A stretch of 64,000 nucleotides of DNA, from contig NC_081411.1 of assembly GCF_030272615.1 (NCBI RefSeq), positions 46,102,517-46,166,516 of the forward strand, read 5' to 3'. The notes beneath the pieces were generated by a model that was not told the DNA's origin, did not search any database, and was given only the letters and a program-made list of their open reading frames with translations. Positions 22,472 through 31,636 of the stretch are shown one piece after another. Made by a program: the position numbers and the translations under genes. Every line of letters begins with the position of its first letter. Within the stretch, counting starts at the first letter, position 1. The stretch comes from Cryptomeria japonica (taxonomy: Eukaryota; Streptophyta; Pinopsida; Cupressales; Cupressaceae).

Positions 22472-25400
22472 TCACCTTAATGTTTGTAACCAGTTGGTTA
22501 CAATCTAAAATATATCAGCCAAAACCAAGTTTAAACTCTGCATGAATCTGTTGCTATCATTCATGGTAGCCTCATTTCATTGGATCGTGCTAGTAAGATG
22601 ATGCATATTATCTTTTGGTGATCTTTCCCCTTGAATTAATGCCTTGGAGATCTCATTTCTTAGAGAGATAAGGTTATCTAATTTAGGACTAAGTTTATAC
22701 TTAAGTTCTCTGATTTGAGATTAAATCCTTGCTTTTTCCTTCTCAAATTTCTACAACTTTTCCTCAAATCCTGCTATTTCTTGCTCAATAACTGATATAG
22801 GGTTGGATGATCCAATAATGTTATCAGCTATATCATCTATTTCCTTCTGTACTCTGCTTATTTGCTTTTCAATGTCCCGTGTCAACAAATGTGGCTTGCA
22901 TGCTTCCTTGTACAATTCCTTATATTCCAAAATTGTTGTATTTAGTGCCGGTAAAAGTGTGTTAATGTGTTTAGTGCATTTCTTTATTGTGTCCTCAAAG
23001 AATTTTTTTTTTTTTTTTTCATTTTCTCTTTGAATGTATCCTCATTTACTTTATCAATTGTTATTACATTTTCAACAATAAATTTAGACAATGTGTCTAA
23101 CTGACCTAAAGAATCCTTTACATGATCTATATTGCATTTTGGTGCAATCATCTTAAGAATAGGTATTGTATCATCAATTTCCTTGTAGGCCAATGCATTA
23201 CAATCATTTATCTTCTTAATAGAGTCCAGGAGTACCTCTCTCACACTGGTAGGCCTGAATTCACTTAGTGAAGTACATGATGTCTGACCAGCTGCCTTTA
23301 CTATTTCAGTGCTTCCAGTATTATTAACCAATTTTCTTGTATCAACCTCTGGTGGATCAGTCTGAGTTTGCATTTCAACTAGCAATGGTTTTGGTTTCTC
23401 AGTAATTACCGGTTTCACTATCTCAATATGTACCTGTGCCTCTGCTGGTTTCTCTATTGGTTTCTATGTGTTATCAGTTGTTGGTATCTCTATCTCTGTC
23501 TCTATAGGTTTCTTAGTGCCAACATCTATACTACCAGTATTCATTCCATTGTCCAAAGGTTGCTCTAAATGCTCTGTTTACTCTGTTTGCATTTCAACGT
23601 CAACATTTTCTGTCGGTTGCTCGACAATGTTTCCACTGTCAACAATATCATTTTGTACCTCTGTGTTGTCCTTATCCACAAAAATGTTCACTTCTTGAGT
23701 ATCAACATTCATGGTGAATAGAATTTTTGATTCAAGATTAGTGTCATCATGTGTTATTTCCACGTTTTTAGTAGTCGGTGTGTCATCAGTATGTACCAGT
23801 GTAGTATCCAAGGGTGGTGGTAAGTTGTCAGTTATTTTGATGTTTGGTATTCCACCAACTTTACCTTTCCCTTTATCCTTGTCCTTCTGATATACCTTAA
23901 ATGTTTTCTTAGGCCTATTCAATTCTTCCTGTTTTTCTTTTTCTACAAAAAAAATATCCCATTTATCAGCCATTTCCTCTGCAATTTCATTAACTCTTCC
24001 AGCCATTAAGCTCACTTGCCGGTGACCACTAGCAAAAACTGATATGTTAGCTTCACAAATTAAGTCATCAATTTCCTCTTTAGAGTTAATTAGATGTACA
24101 ACTAGAAGTTTTTCAACCTTAAATTTCTTGTCTAACTCCATTACTGCAATCCTCTTTGCATCTAACCTTCTATATAATTCATTTGGTAAGTCATTTATAA
24201 CTTCAATTAACACTTTCTTTTATATGTCTAGATATAGAATTATACTATTTTTAGTACTTTCCTTTTCTGAATTAGTGAATGTGTTATACAATTTTCTCAC
24301 ATTTGCCAAGTTACCTTCATCAGTGATTTCATTCAGTAAATTATCCAAAGGTGGTATAACCTATTTCTATTTCTTCTTGGGTGTTAACTTCTTTGCTGGT
24401 TGTCTTATCGCTTGTTGCTTTTTTCTCAAAGTTCTTATTTTCTTGGGTGAAGGAGAGGGTATTGGTGAGGGTTTTCTCTTCCTAACAACTCTCTTGAATT
24501 CAATAGGTATCTCACTATCAGATGATGTACCAACCGGTGAAATGTGTGCCTCTAGTTGCAATCCTTCCAGTTCACTTGCCTTTATTCCTATAATGTTCAT
24601 GATGTTTTCTTTGATTTCCTCAACTTGTTTTGATGCACTCCTTATAAAATTTTCTCTTTTCTTTCTTTGTTTTATTGTTTGTACACCACTCTCAATTGTT
24701 TCTGCATTACCAAATACTTCTTTTGTTGGTTCTCTAGGTGTTTCTAACAGGGCTTTAGCATAAGTCTCAATAATAGTCACATCAGCCTCATACCCCATAT
24801 TAGATACCCATATAGTTCTAGGAAGAACTGCTTCCATCCATATTTCATCTTTCTTAATTACAAAACAAATTTCTTTGTCATATTTATCTACTACACTCTA
24901 TGGTAGTCTCCCTCTGGATTTCATTTTGTCTTGGAAAGATTTGAAATATTCAGTTATATTGTTTTCTTTAGTAGTACCCATGCCGGTGAAAGCTTCTTGC
25001 AATTTTTTACCTATCGGTATGTCATATCCAAAATCTTTCTATCCAATACTAGGAATTTATCTTGAGAAATACAACATAAGGCATACCAAAAGATTACCAA
25101 AATGAAATGTCCCTTTATTATCACCTTTTATCTTTTCCAAGTTATCTATTAGTTCATCCGTCAACCATTCACACACATCTATTTTTGCATTATTATTTAA
25201 CATATCATAAGCACTTTTAATGCAAAGACTAGAAATTGCATTAAGTCTATTTCCATGTGTAGTCTTGTAACCTAAAATCATACTTATGAATCTCACATTG
25301 ATATCCTTGATGTCATGTACTCTCAGAGATCTACTATCAGATGTTTCTCTGGTTAAGATCATTACTATGTTGTTAGATACCTTCTTTGTCTTGTTTGGTC

Positions 25401-25830
25401 TACTGCCAGTTCAGGGTAAACCTGTCACTGCCCTAATTGCTTCCCTGGTGAGTTTGCAGACTGAATCTAACCAAATAAATTCTGCATGTGCCCTACTTAG
25501 GACAATTCTCACTACTTCCTTCGGAAATTTAGGGATGTCCAAGATTTCCATAAAACCTAAAGTCTCAATAATCTTGTGCTCAGGTTTGACATTGCCATTT
25601 TCATCACAAATTTTGGTTCTAAACATCTTTAACACTTTCTCAGAACCTAATTCAATATAAATCCTAGGGTCTTCAGCATAAGCTACACCTTTAGGAATTT
25701 TTGAAAATGTGCCTATGGAATCATCTTGCTTAGCTATCCTAGGAATAATTTTGAAAATGGGCCTAGGGCATTTTACAATTTCCACAATAGTAAGGTTTGG
25801 AATAAATTCGGGGGTAGAAGAGGAAGCCAT
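22472..25830 (-). pseudogene. C ORF2: unassigned frame of about 1,118 codons
   Basis: The start is a clear ATG at 25,830 (MASSSTPEF). One frame runs to about 23,020 with about ten in-frame stops and no shift. It then changes frame exactly at an 18-base T tract (23,003-23,020), continues, and ends near 22,472 just before the polypurine tract. Regions in order: an N-terminal globular part (about residues 1-290, containing AIRAVTGLP and FGNLLVCLMLYF); a basic patch of RKRKPSPIPSPSPKK type (about residues 445-490); a K/E-rich middle; an acidic T/D/N-rich stretch with repeated VEMQTE/VEMQTQTDPP phrases; and a coiled-coil-like C-terminus (KEIDDIADNI, QIRELKYKL). No reverse-transcriptase, integrase or protease motif is present. 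Its place just before the 3' LTR is that of env-like ORFs in some Sireviruses, but I see no signal peptide or clear membrane segment. Function unknown. Confidence 0.7.
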
Positions 25831-26133
25831 TTGAAAAATACCTTAAGCTGCCTGATAATGTTTGAGTGCTTGAAAGAAATCACTTCACTTCTTCGCCTTG
25901 AATGCCTTCACTCAGATTTTATGCTCTCTACTAGTTTGAATGCTCGGTGAATCAAAAAAGAGGGAAAACCGATGATTTATAATGACTTTTGTTTCAACAA
26001 CCACATTAAATGCTCACCAGTTAAGTGAAACTTAACACATCTACCGGTAAAGAAGAAATCTATCTTCCCATCATCTATCAAAGGTAATCTGCATGATATT
26101 CAACTTGCTGCAATACCCCCGAAGGGTTAATTT
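25831..26133 (-). other. Spacer between C ORF1 and ORF2
   Basis: About 300 bases with stops in all minus-strand frames. No recognisable motif. It may serve as leader for ORF2 or be remnant sequence from the deleted gag-pol region. Confidence 0.5.
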
Positions 26134-26777
26134 TTAGTTGGATGAAGAATCTCCTACCGGCAGAGTAGTACTCTGTTCTACCAGTGAAGGAATAGTCTCA
26201 TCAAAAATTTTATCAGTCTTTCTAATCCATTGTTTTGAAAATTGTTGCTTTACCTCATCCACCTTCTCTTTGCCTTTCAAACTGGGTCCTTTATTATTTG
26301 TCGGTGGAGTCTTACTTCTACAAAATTTTGCAATATGTCCAATCTTGTTACAAGAATAACAAGTCACATTATTCTTCTGAATAGCCTTTCCATATCCTAT
26401 GCCAGTTTGTGTTCTGCATTGATTAGATAAGTTCCTAAATCTTCCACAAACATAACATCTCACATTCATTCTGCAATTTTATGAATTATGATCAACTTTG
26501 TTGCATTTGGAACATTGACCAGTGGGTGCATTAATGTTCTGATTGTTTCTAGATCTACATTGATTTTCTCTATGACCATACTTGTTAGAGTTAAAGAATT
26601 TCCCATTAAATTTGTAAGCATTAGGTTGTCTTACCGATTTACTGTGATCACGATTGTTTGCAGTCCTTGAATGAATTCCTTTACAGTCCTTAAATCATCT
26701 TCTAGTTTGATATTCTTCAACTTCTCTGCATCATAATCCACAAGAGCTCCTTCTAATTGTTTTCTTAAGTTCTCCAT
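26134..26777 (-). pseudogene. C ORF1: coiled coil plus three zinc knuckles
   Basis: The ATG at 26,777 is only about 58 bases after the primer site. An N-terminal coiled-coil-like segment (NLRKQLEGALVDYDAEKLKN) runs to a stop near 26,631. In a shifted frame there follow three CCHC-type motifs: CSKCNKVDHNS-x-NC (about 26,512-26,476, one stop inside), CYVCGRFRNLSNQC (histidine replaced by N) and CYSCNKIGHIAKFC (intact). A basic tail follows. The gag capsid domain found in A, B and D is missing, so this is a reduced nucleocapsid-like ORF. Its role would be RNA binding. Confidence 0.75.
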
Positions 26778-26834
26778 CTGTACCAGTGTCAGAATCTTCC
26801 TCAACCTATTAAGCTTTTGAAAATAGAGGACCAA

Positions 26835-26846
26835 GCTCTGATACCA
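26835..26846 (-). promoter_or_regulatory. C primer-binding site
   Basis: The plus strand reads gctctgatacca, the exact complement of the tRNA-Met site, two bases from the 5' LTR at 26,849. Confidence 0.95.
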
Positions 26847-26848
26847 AT

Positions 26849-27684
26849 TGTTAAGATTAATGGCAGTTCAAAAGATACTGAGAGAGGGGGGGTGAATCAG
26901 TATCTCACCGTTTTACAAAAAAATTGACCTTATTAAGTATTTTGCATTCCAAAATAGTGTACCGGTAAATGAGAGTTAATGTTGTAAATAGAAACAATAG
27001 ACAGCATACGAAACACACAATAACACACAAGATGTTTAATGAGGAAACCTGGTGTGGGAAAAACCTTGGTGGGATTTGTGACCCACAATATTTACTCACT
27101 GGCCAATGAATAAATATTACTTACAATGAGGGGCCTGCACACACAGGAAGGCCAACTACCTAGAGCTCACTACTCAATATACCGAATAGAAGTCTCACTG
27201 ACTTACAAAATGGATTATGAGAATCCAATACAATGTACTGCTTTAAATCAGTAACAACTATGCTAGGTTCATTATTAGTTGAAGCTCGTACTATAACCAT
27301 AAACCTAATGCAAAATCATTTTTATGCATTCGCATATATCTTCCTTAATGTTTGCTCATTCCTATCTCATCTATCATCCTCCTTTCAAAATGATTTACAA
27401 GATCTCATACATATATGAGTCTATTACAATATGCCATGTCATCTTTACAAAAGATAATTACAATTAAATACAATAAACAAAAGTTTAATCTTGTCAGCTG
27501 GGGTGCCCGTATGCATTGTTGCCGCTATCAGCGAACTACCTGCTGGTGTCGGTGCCTGCTAGTGGTTTACCAGATGAATGCCACAAGTTTTCCTGAAGAT
27601 TGCCACAAGGTTGCCTGAAGGTTGCCACAAGGTTTCCATCAATGACAACACCATAAATTCTCATTAGAGTGTATAATGCCAACA
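26849..27684 (-). repeat. C 5' LTR
   Basis: The LTR is 836 bp, partner of 21,499-22,283. Left end TGTTAAGATTAATGGC, right end ...tataatgccaaca. A's LTR resumes at 27,690 with taaggtcgatgatg, as at about 8,880 in the intact copy. Confidence 0.9.
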
Positions 27685-27689
27685 CCCTA

Positions 27690-28525
27690 TAAGGTCGATG
27701 ATGTTTGGTATTGTTTTTGTTGGAAAATGTTGTATCTATATCCGAGTGATGAGATACTTGCCAGACCAGTGAGTGGAAAACCGTAGAGTGTGATTGCAGA
27801 GTAGAGGAACTCAAATGGATCTGCCTTAGCATGTATTGTTATTATCAAATTAGAGCTTTACCTATTGTCTTCTAACCATTTCAATAGTTTGAAAATCTAT
27901 TTACTAGGTAGCTTTAATAGGCTTGCTACAAATCCTCTAACCAGGTGACTCAAGATCATTGAGTTCATTAAATCCTCTAGCAAGGTATCCTTTAATAGGG
28001 TTTCAACCTTTAATAGGGTATATAGCCATCCCTTAACTAGGTGATCTTTAACAGGATTGGTTCCTAACAGAACCTTATTGTAAAGTCTTTAACCGGGCTA
28101 GGCTCCTAACAGAGCGAGCTTCAAAAGAGTTCAAAAACAAGCTTGTGGGTATTCATCCCCATCATGGTTTTTCCCATTTCGGTTTCCACATGAAAAATTT
28201 GTGTCATGAGTTGTGCATTTTTCATGTGATGATTTAGCAGTCTTTGTTTAGATGTATATGCATGCAAAGTTAATGGTTATGGTATTACTTATACAACACA
28301 TGCATAACTATATTGGTGCAGTTGTTATCAAGTGTTAATTCTTATTTGAAGGATTCAGTTTTACTAGTTTGGTTGTCTGAAGTATTGCCATGGTTAAGTT
28401 CACTGATGAAGACAACTCGTTAGAATTGTTTTAACTTGATAAGTTGTTGAGAAGTTTTTGTATGTACTGATTCACCCCCCCTCTTAGTAATGATTAGGGT
28501 ATTTGTTATTCATCATTATTCATCA
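27690..28525 (+). repeat. A 3' LTR, second part
   Basis: The remainder of A's 3' LTR after C, aligning with about 8,880-9,735. It keeps the C-rich block gattcaccccccctctta (about 28,470) and ends TTATTCATCA at 28,525. The next five bases, ttctc, duplicate 8,288-8,292. Confidence 0.92.
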
Positions 28526-28530
28526 TTCTC

Positions 28531-29890
28531 AAGTCACAGATCTTGAGATGGAGGGATCAACCATCAATAGACACCAATTGAGCACACTAAACTGATACTA
28601 ATTGATAAAGCACTTAATCACATCAGTGAATACTTCTTACGTGCAGGTCAGACTGCATCTCCCCCTGTTTGATCCCAAATTTATTTAGAATCAAGTGTGA
28701 TTGTACTGTGAATACAACCAACCAAATGAAAAGTAGATACCCTTAATCATGAAATTCTCCCAGGTGTTCCTATAGAAATTTCTATCATCTATAGTTTAGG
28801 CACTCAATACACTCACAAGTTCAATCATGTCGTCTCTTCTTCATAAGCACTTGAACTCCCCCTGAGTCATACATCTCAGGTCCTCATTGCCTGTTAGGTC
28901 TAATACCAAGGTTCCAATCATCTCCATATTCTGGTTGATTTGTGAATATGTGATCATCTGATGATATTTCAACTTCATTACATCTACCACAACCTATCAC
29001 AAAATCTGGGATGTACACAATGCCATACAATGTCATCACCATGCCATAAGTCAAACCAGTTAGCCCAAAAACATGCATGCCTGCATGAATAATAACCAGG
29101 CACACATATGTCATTCAAGCCTTCATCAACACCACCTGAGACATAAACTCCTCATTCCATGTTTCTGGGGCTAATGCAATGATCTTGAACCTTATTATCT
29201 TACATAACCTGGAAGTACCTATTACCTATCATATCGGTAACTTTCTGCACATACCGGTTCCTTGTACTGGTCCATCATCACTACCAGAGCACGTTTTTGC
29301 AGCTACTGTCATTTTGTGTCACTTTGCATCTAATTCCAATTGTTAATCTCCATTTATTGACACATGTAGTAGTGATCCAACTCTGATCTGTAGGTGTGTA
29401 GCCAAGGCTGCCACTATACACACTTATCATCTCATTTTCTTCCTTCATACCGACAAAAACTTGTTCTTTCATGTGTCCTTTACTGAGGGGATGAATGATA
29501 TGGTTAGTATACTACTCCCCCTAAGGTTCCACAACTCCTTTAAGCCTTAGGAGATATCACCTATGCATTGAATGCATAGTGTCATTCCATGGTTGCATCT
29601 TCTTGCTTCTTCCTCCATACCTGCTTAGTCTCATTCTTCTTCCCATTTTTAATGTTGGGAGTAGGTCTTACCTTCTTCTATTGATTGGTCCTTGTATTTC
29701 TGGCTTCCGATACATAACCAGAGGAAATGTTATAGTAGCACACAACATCCATGCCAATCTCCTAATTGGGGAGCCTTCTCACATGCCAGTTTGACTATCT
29801 TCTTCCAGTCCTCCAATTGTAACTGGCTACCAAAACTGGTGGTCCTGTTGATCCTACAGGGACATTTATCCTTTGGTCCCATGTAGGTCT
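28531..29890 (-). other. D interior downstream of gag, no pol
   Basis: Where a copia element should have protease and integrase, I find only short frames without motifs. Pyrimidine blocks recur on the plus strand (catctccccctgtttga near 28,650; gaactccccctgagtc near 28,850; ctactccccctaagg near 29,510) and look like outlying polypurine-tract copies on the minus strand. D appears never to have had, or to have lost, pol. Confidence 0.6.
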
Positions 29891-31591
29891 CTAACTTCCA
29901 TATGCTCTGTATCCATTTCTATGTTGAGCACAACTGCTATACTGGTTGTCATGTGACTGAACTTTTATGTTCCTACATTCATGACTTCTATGGCTAGATC
30001 TATTGCAGTCATAACAAACACTATTTGCATAATCAGGAGAGGGGATATGCATGTATCTTCTCCTGGATACATTTTTCTCAAATACACGATATCTATGAGA
30101 TCCTAGATTATTCCTTCTAGATCCCTTTCTACATTCTTCTACCCTATGGCCATAACCATTACATGCAAAGCAATAACCGAAGAGGGAAGGTTTATAACTT
30201 ATAAATTTATTCTTCCATGCATGGGGAGATCTTTTTGGTTTAGAAGCTCCACATCTTATTCTCTGGGGATGGATCCTTGGTTGTCCATTCTTTGTATCTC
30301 TTCCATCTAATCTCTGATTTTCCCACATTTTCTATGTCTTGTGAGTAGTAGCATTTCGTTGTCCTCTACGAGTAGGAGGTCTTCTTTGTTGTCTTCTCAT
30401 GTTCTTTCTTGTGGTGAAGCTATCTTCTCCCATCTTCCCTTTTCCTTTGGGATCTCCATTGTTCCTCCTTCTTGAAGCACCGGTCTTCATTCTTGTCTAC
30501 ATGTCTTCACCAGTTGTAGTTAGATCTACCTTCTTCCGGGGAGTATTCCAAATAGTGAAGGTTTGTTCCTTGTTTTCTCCATTTGAGTAGATAAACAAAA
30601 TTTCATTGTGGGGGACATTCTTGTTGGTGGAGAATTCACCGCCACCACTTCCTAATCCTTTAATGTCCTTGGCACACTTTTTCTTTTTCATTTTATCCAA
30701 GGCATCATTGATGCCACCAAATTAGATTCTTACCTTGATCTCATCCTGACACTTCTCAAGGTCACCTCAAAGAATCTCCATTTCTCCAACCAGCTACTAA
30801 TATCCTTTATCTTTTGCCTCTAGCTCATATGCTAGATCATTACACCGACACTCCTTAGTACTTTCTTGTTGAGTTTTCAATTCTAAGACATACTTCTTAG
30901 ATTATTCAAGGCATCTAATCAACTCTTTCTTCTCCATAATAGTAGCATTATTGAATAGCTTGTATTCATTTCTTACTCTACTAATTTCTTTAAGTGTATT
31001 TACAAGCTCTCCTTTGAGATCAACTTCTTCTTCCTCTTCTTCTTCACCTTCACTATGACTACCAAAAATATCTTATCGATAGGATTGATCTACATGATCA
31101 GTCTTAGATGTGTGCCTCTTATCTTCTGATTCTTGAGCCATGAAGAGGTGGGTTCCTTCATCATCATTTCTATGGCTACTAGCAGATCTGCCTTCATCAT
31201 CTGTAGATACATGAGATGCATTTCTCATTCTATCTTCACAAGATGGTTTTGTAGTAGTAAGCTCATTTCCATAGAGCTTCTTCAATCTATCCCATAAGCT
31301 TTCTGATGATCTACATCTATCCACCTGAGAGGAGATATCATCTGATAACCCACTAAGTATAAATTTCATTGCTGCATCATTGCACAATTTTCTTCTTTCT
31401 ACATCTAAATCGATGGGAGGACTGACTTTACTAGGGCAGCCATTTACAACTGACATCCACATATCAAACCCTAGGGAGGACAAGTAGACTTCCATTCTGC
31501 AACTCCAAATGGAATAGTTTGAACCATTAAATATCAGAGTAGGGATTGACACTAAATAGACCATTGTGTCCTTAAGAAAGAATCTACCCAA
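29891..31591 (-). pseudogene. D gag with two zinc knuckles
   Basis: The N-terminal part (31,591-31,073) is a copia gag domain: FNGSNYSIWSCRMEVYL, then AAMKFILSGLSDDI and SLWDRLKKLYG. Between about 31,070 and 30,400 the frame is broken, and the sequence is acidic/lysine-rich with a coiled-coil look. The C-terminal part (30,328-29,891) is basic with two knuckles, CFACNGYGHRVEEC and CYDCNRSSHRSHEC, both with all C and H ligands. Gag starts about 45 bases after the primer site. This is the only recognisable product of D. It would package RNA but could not copy or insert it without help. Confidence 0.8.
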
Positions 31592-31622
31592 GCTAGATAT
31601 AGCTTATCAATTGAGAACCTAT

Positions 31623-31634
31623 GCTCTGATACCA
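31623..31634 (-). promoter_or_regulatory. D primer-binding site
   Basis: gctctgatacca on the plus strand, exact complement of the tRNA-Met site, two bases from the LTR start at 31,637. Confidence 0.95.
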
Positions 31635-31636
31635 AT

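Larger units (their letters stand above)
21499..27684 (-). mobile_element. C: pol-less Sirevirus-like element with an unknown long ORF
   Basis: C is 6,186 bp on the minus strand. Its LTRs are 21,499-22,283 (3') and 26,849-27,684 (5'), ends TGTTAG / CCAACA, with an exact tRNA-Met primer site at 26,835-26,846 and polypurine complement atctccccctttggca at 22,284. The flanks gtcta and cccta (21,494-21,498; 27,685-27,689) match at 3 of 5 positions, and the A LTR resumes exactly after them. The interior holds a short zinc-knuckle ORF and a frame of about 1,118 codons. I find no protease, integrase, RT or RNase H. It must have relied on enzymes from another element. Confidence 0.88.
8293..28525 (+). 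mobile_element. A: Sirevirus-like copia element, split by B and C
   Basis: The only complete plus-strand copia element here. Its 5' LTR is 8,293-9,735, primer site 9,738-9,749, gag from 9,805, and protease start up to 10,871. Element B follows (10,877-17,598), then the rest of pol (17,604-20,636), a polypurine-tract array (20,710-20,928), and a 3' LTR (20,929-21,498) interrupted by C and resuming at 27,690-28,525. Perfect 5-bp flanks ttctc (8,288-8,292 and 28,526-28,530) prove both ends. Gene order protease-integrase-RT-RNase H is copia. The repeated purine tracts are typical of Sireviruses. Pol has many TAG stops, so the copy is dead. Confidence 0.92.

Noticed and set aside
24044..24763. 239-codon plus-strand open frame
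   Set aside because: It is the antisense of C ORF2, whose minus-strand frame has a real ATG, domain-like composition and continuity over 3 kb. The antisense product is only hydrophobic low complexity.
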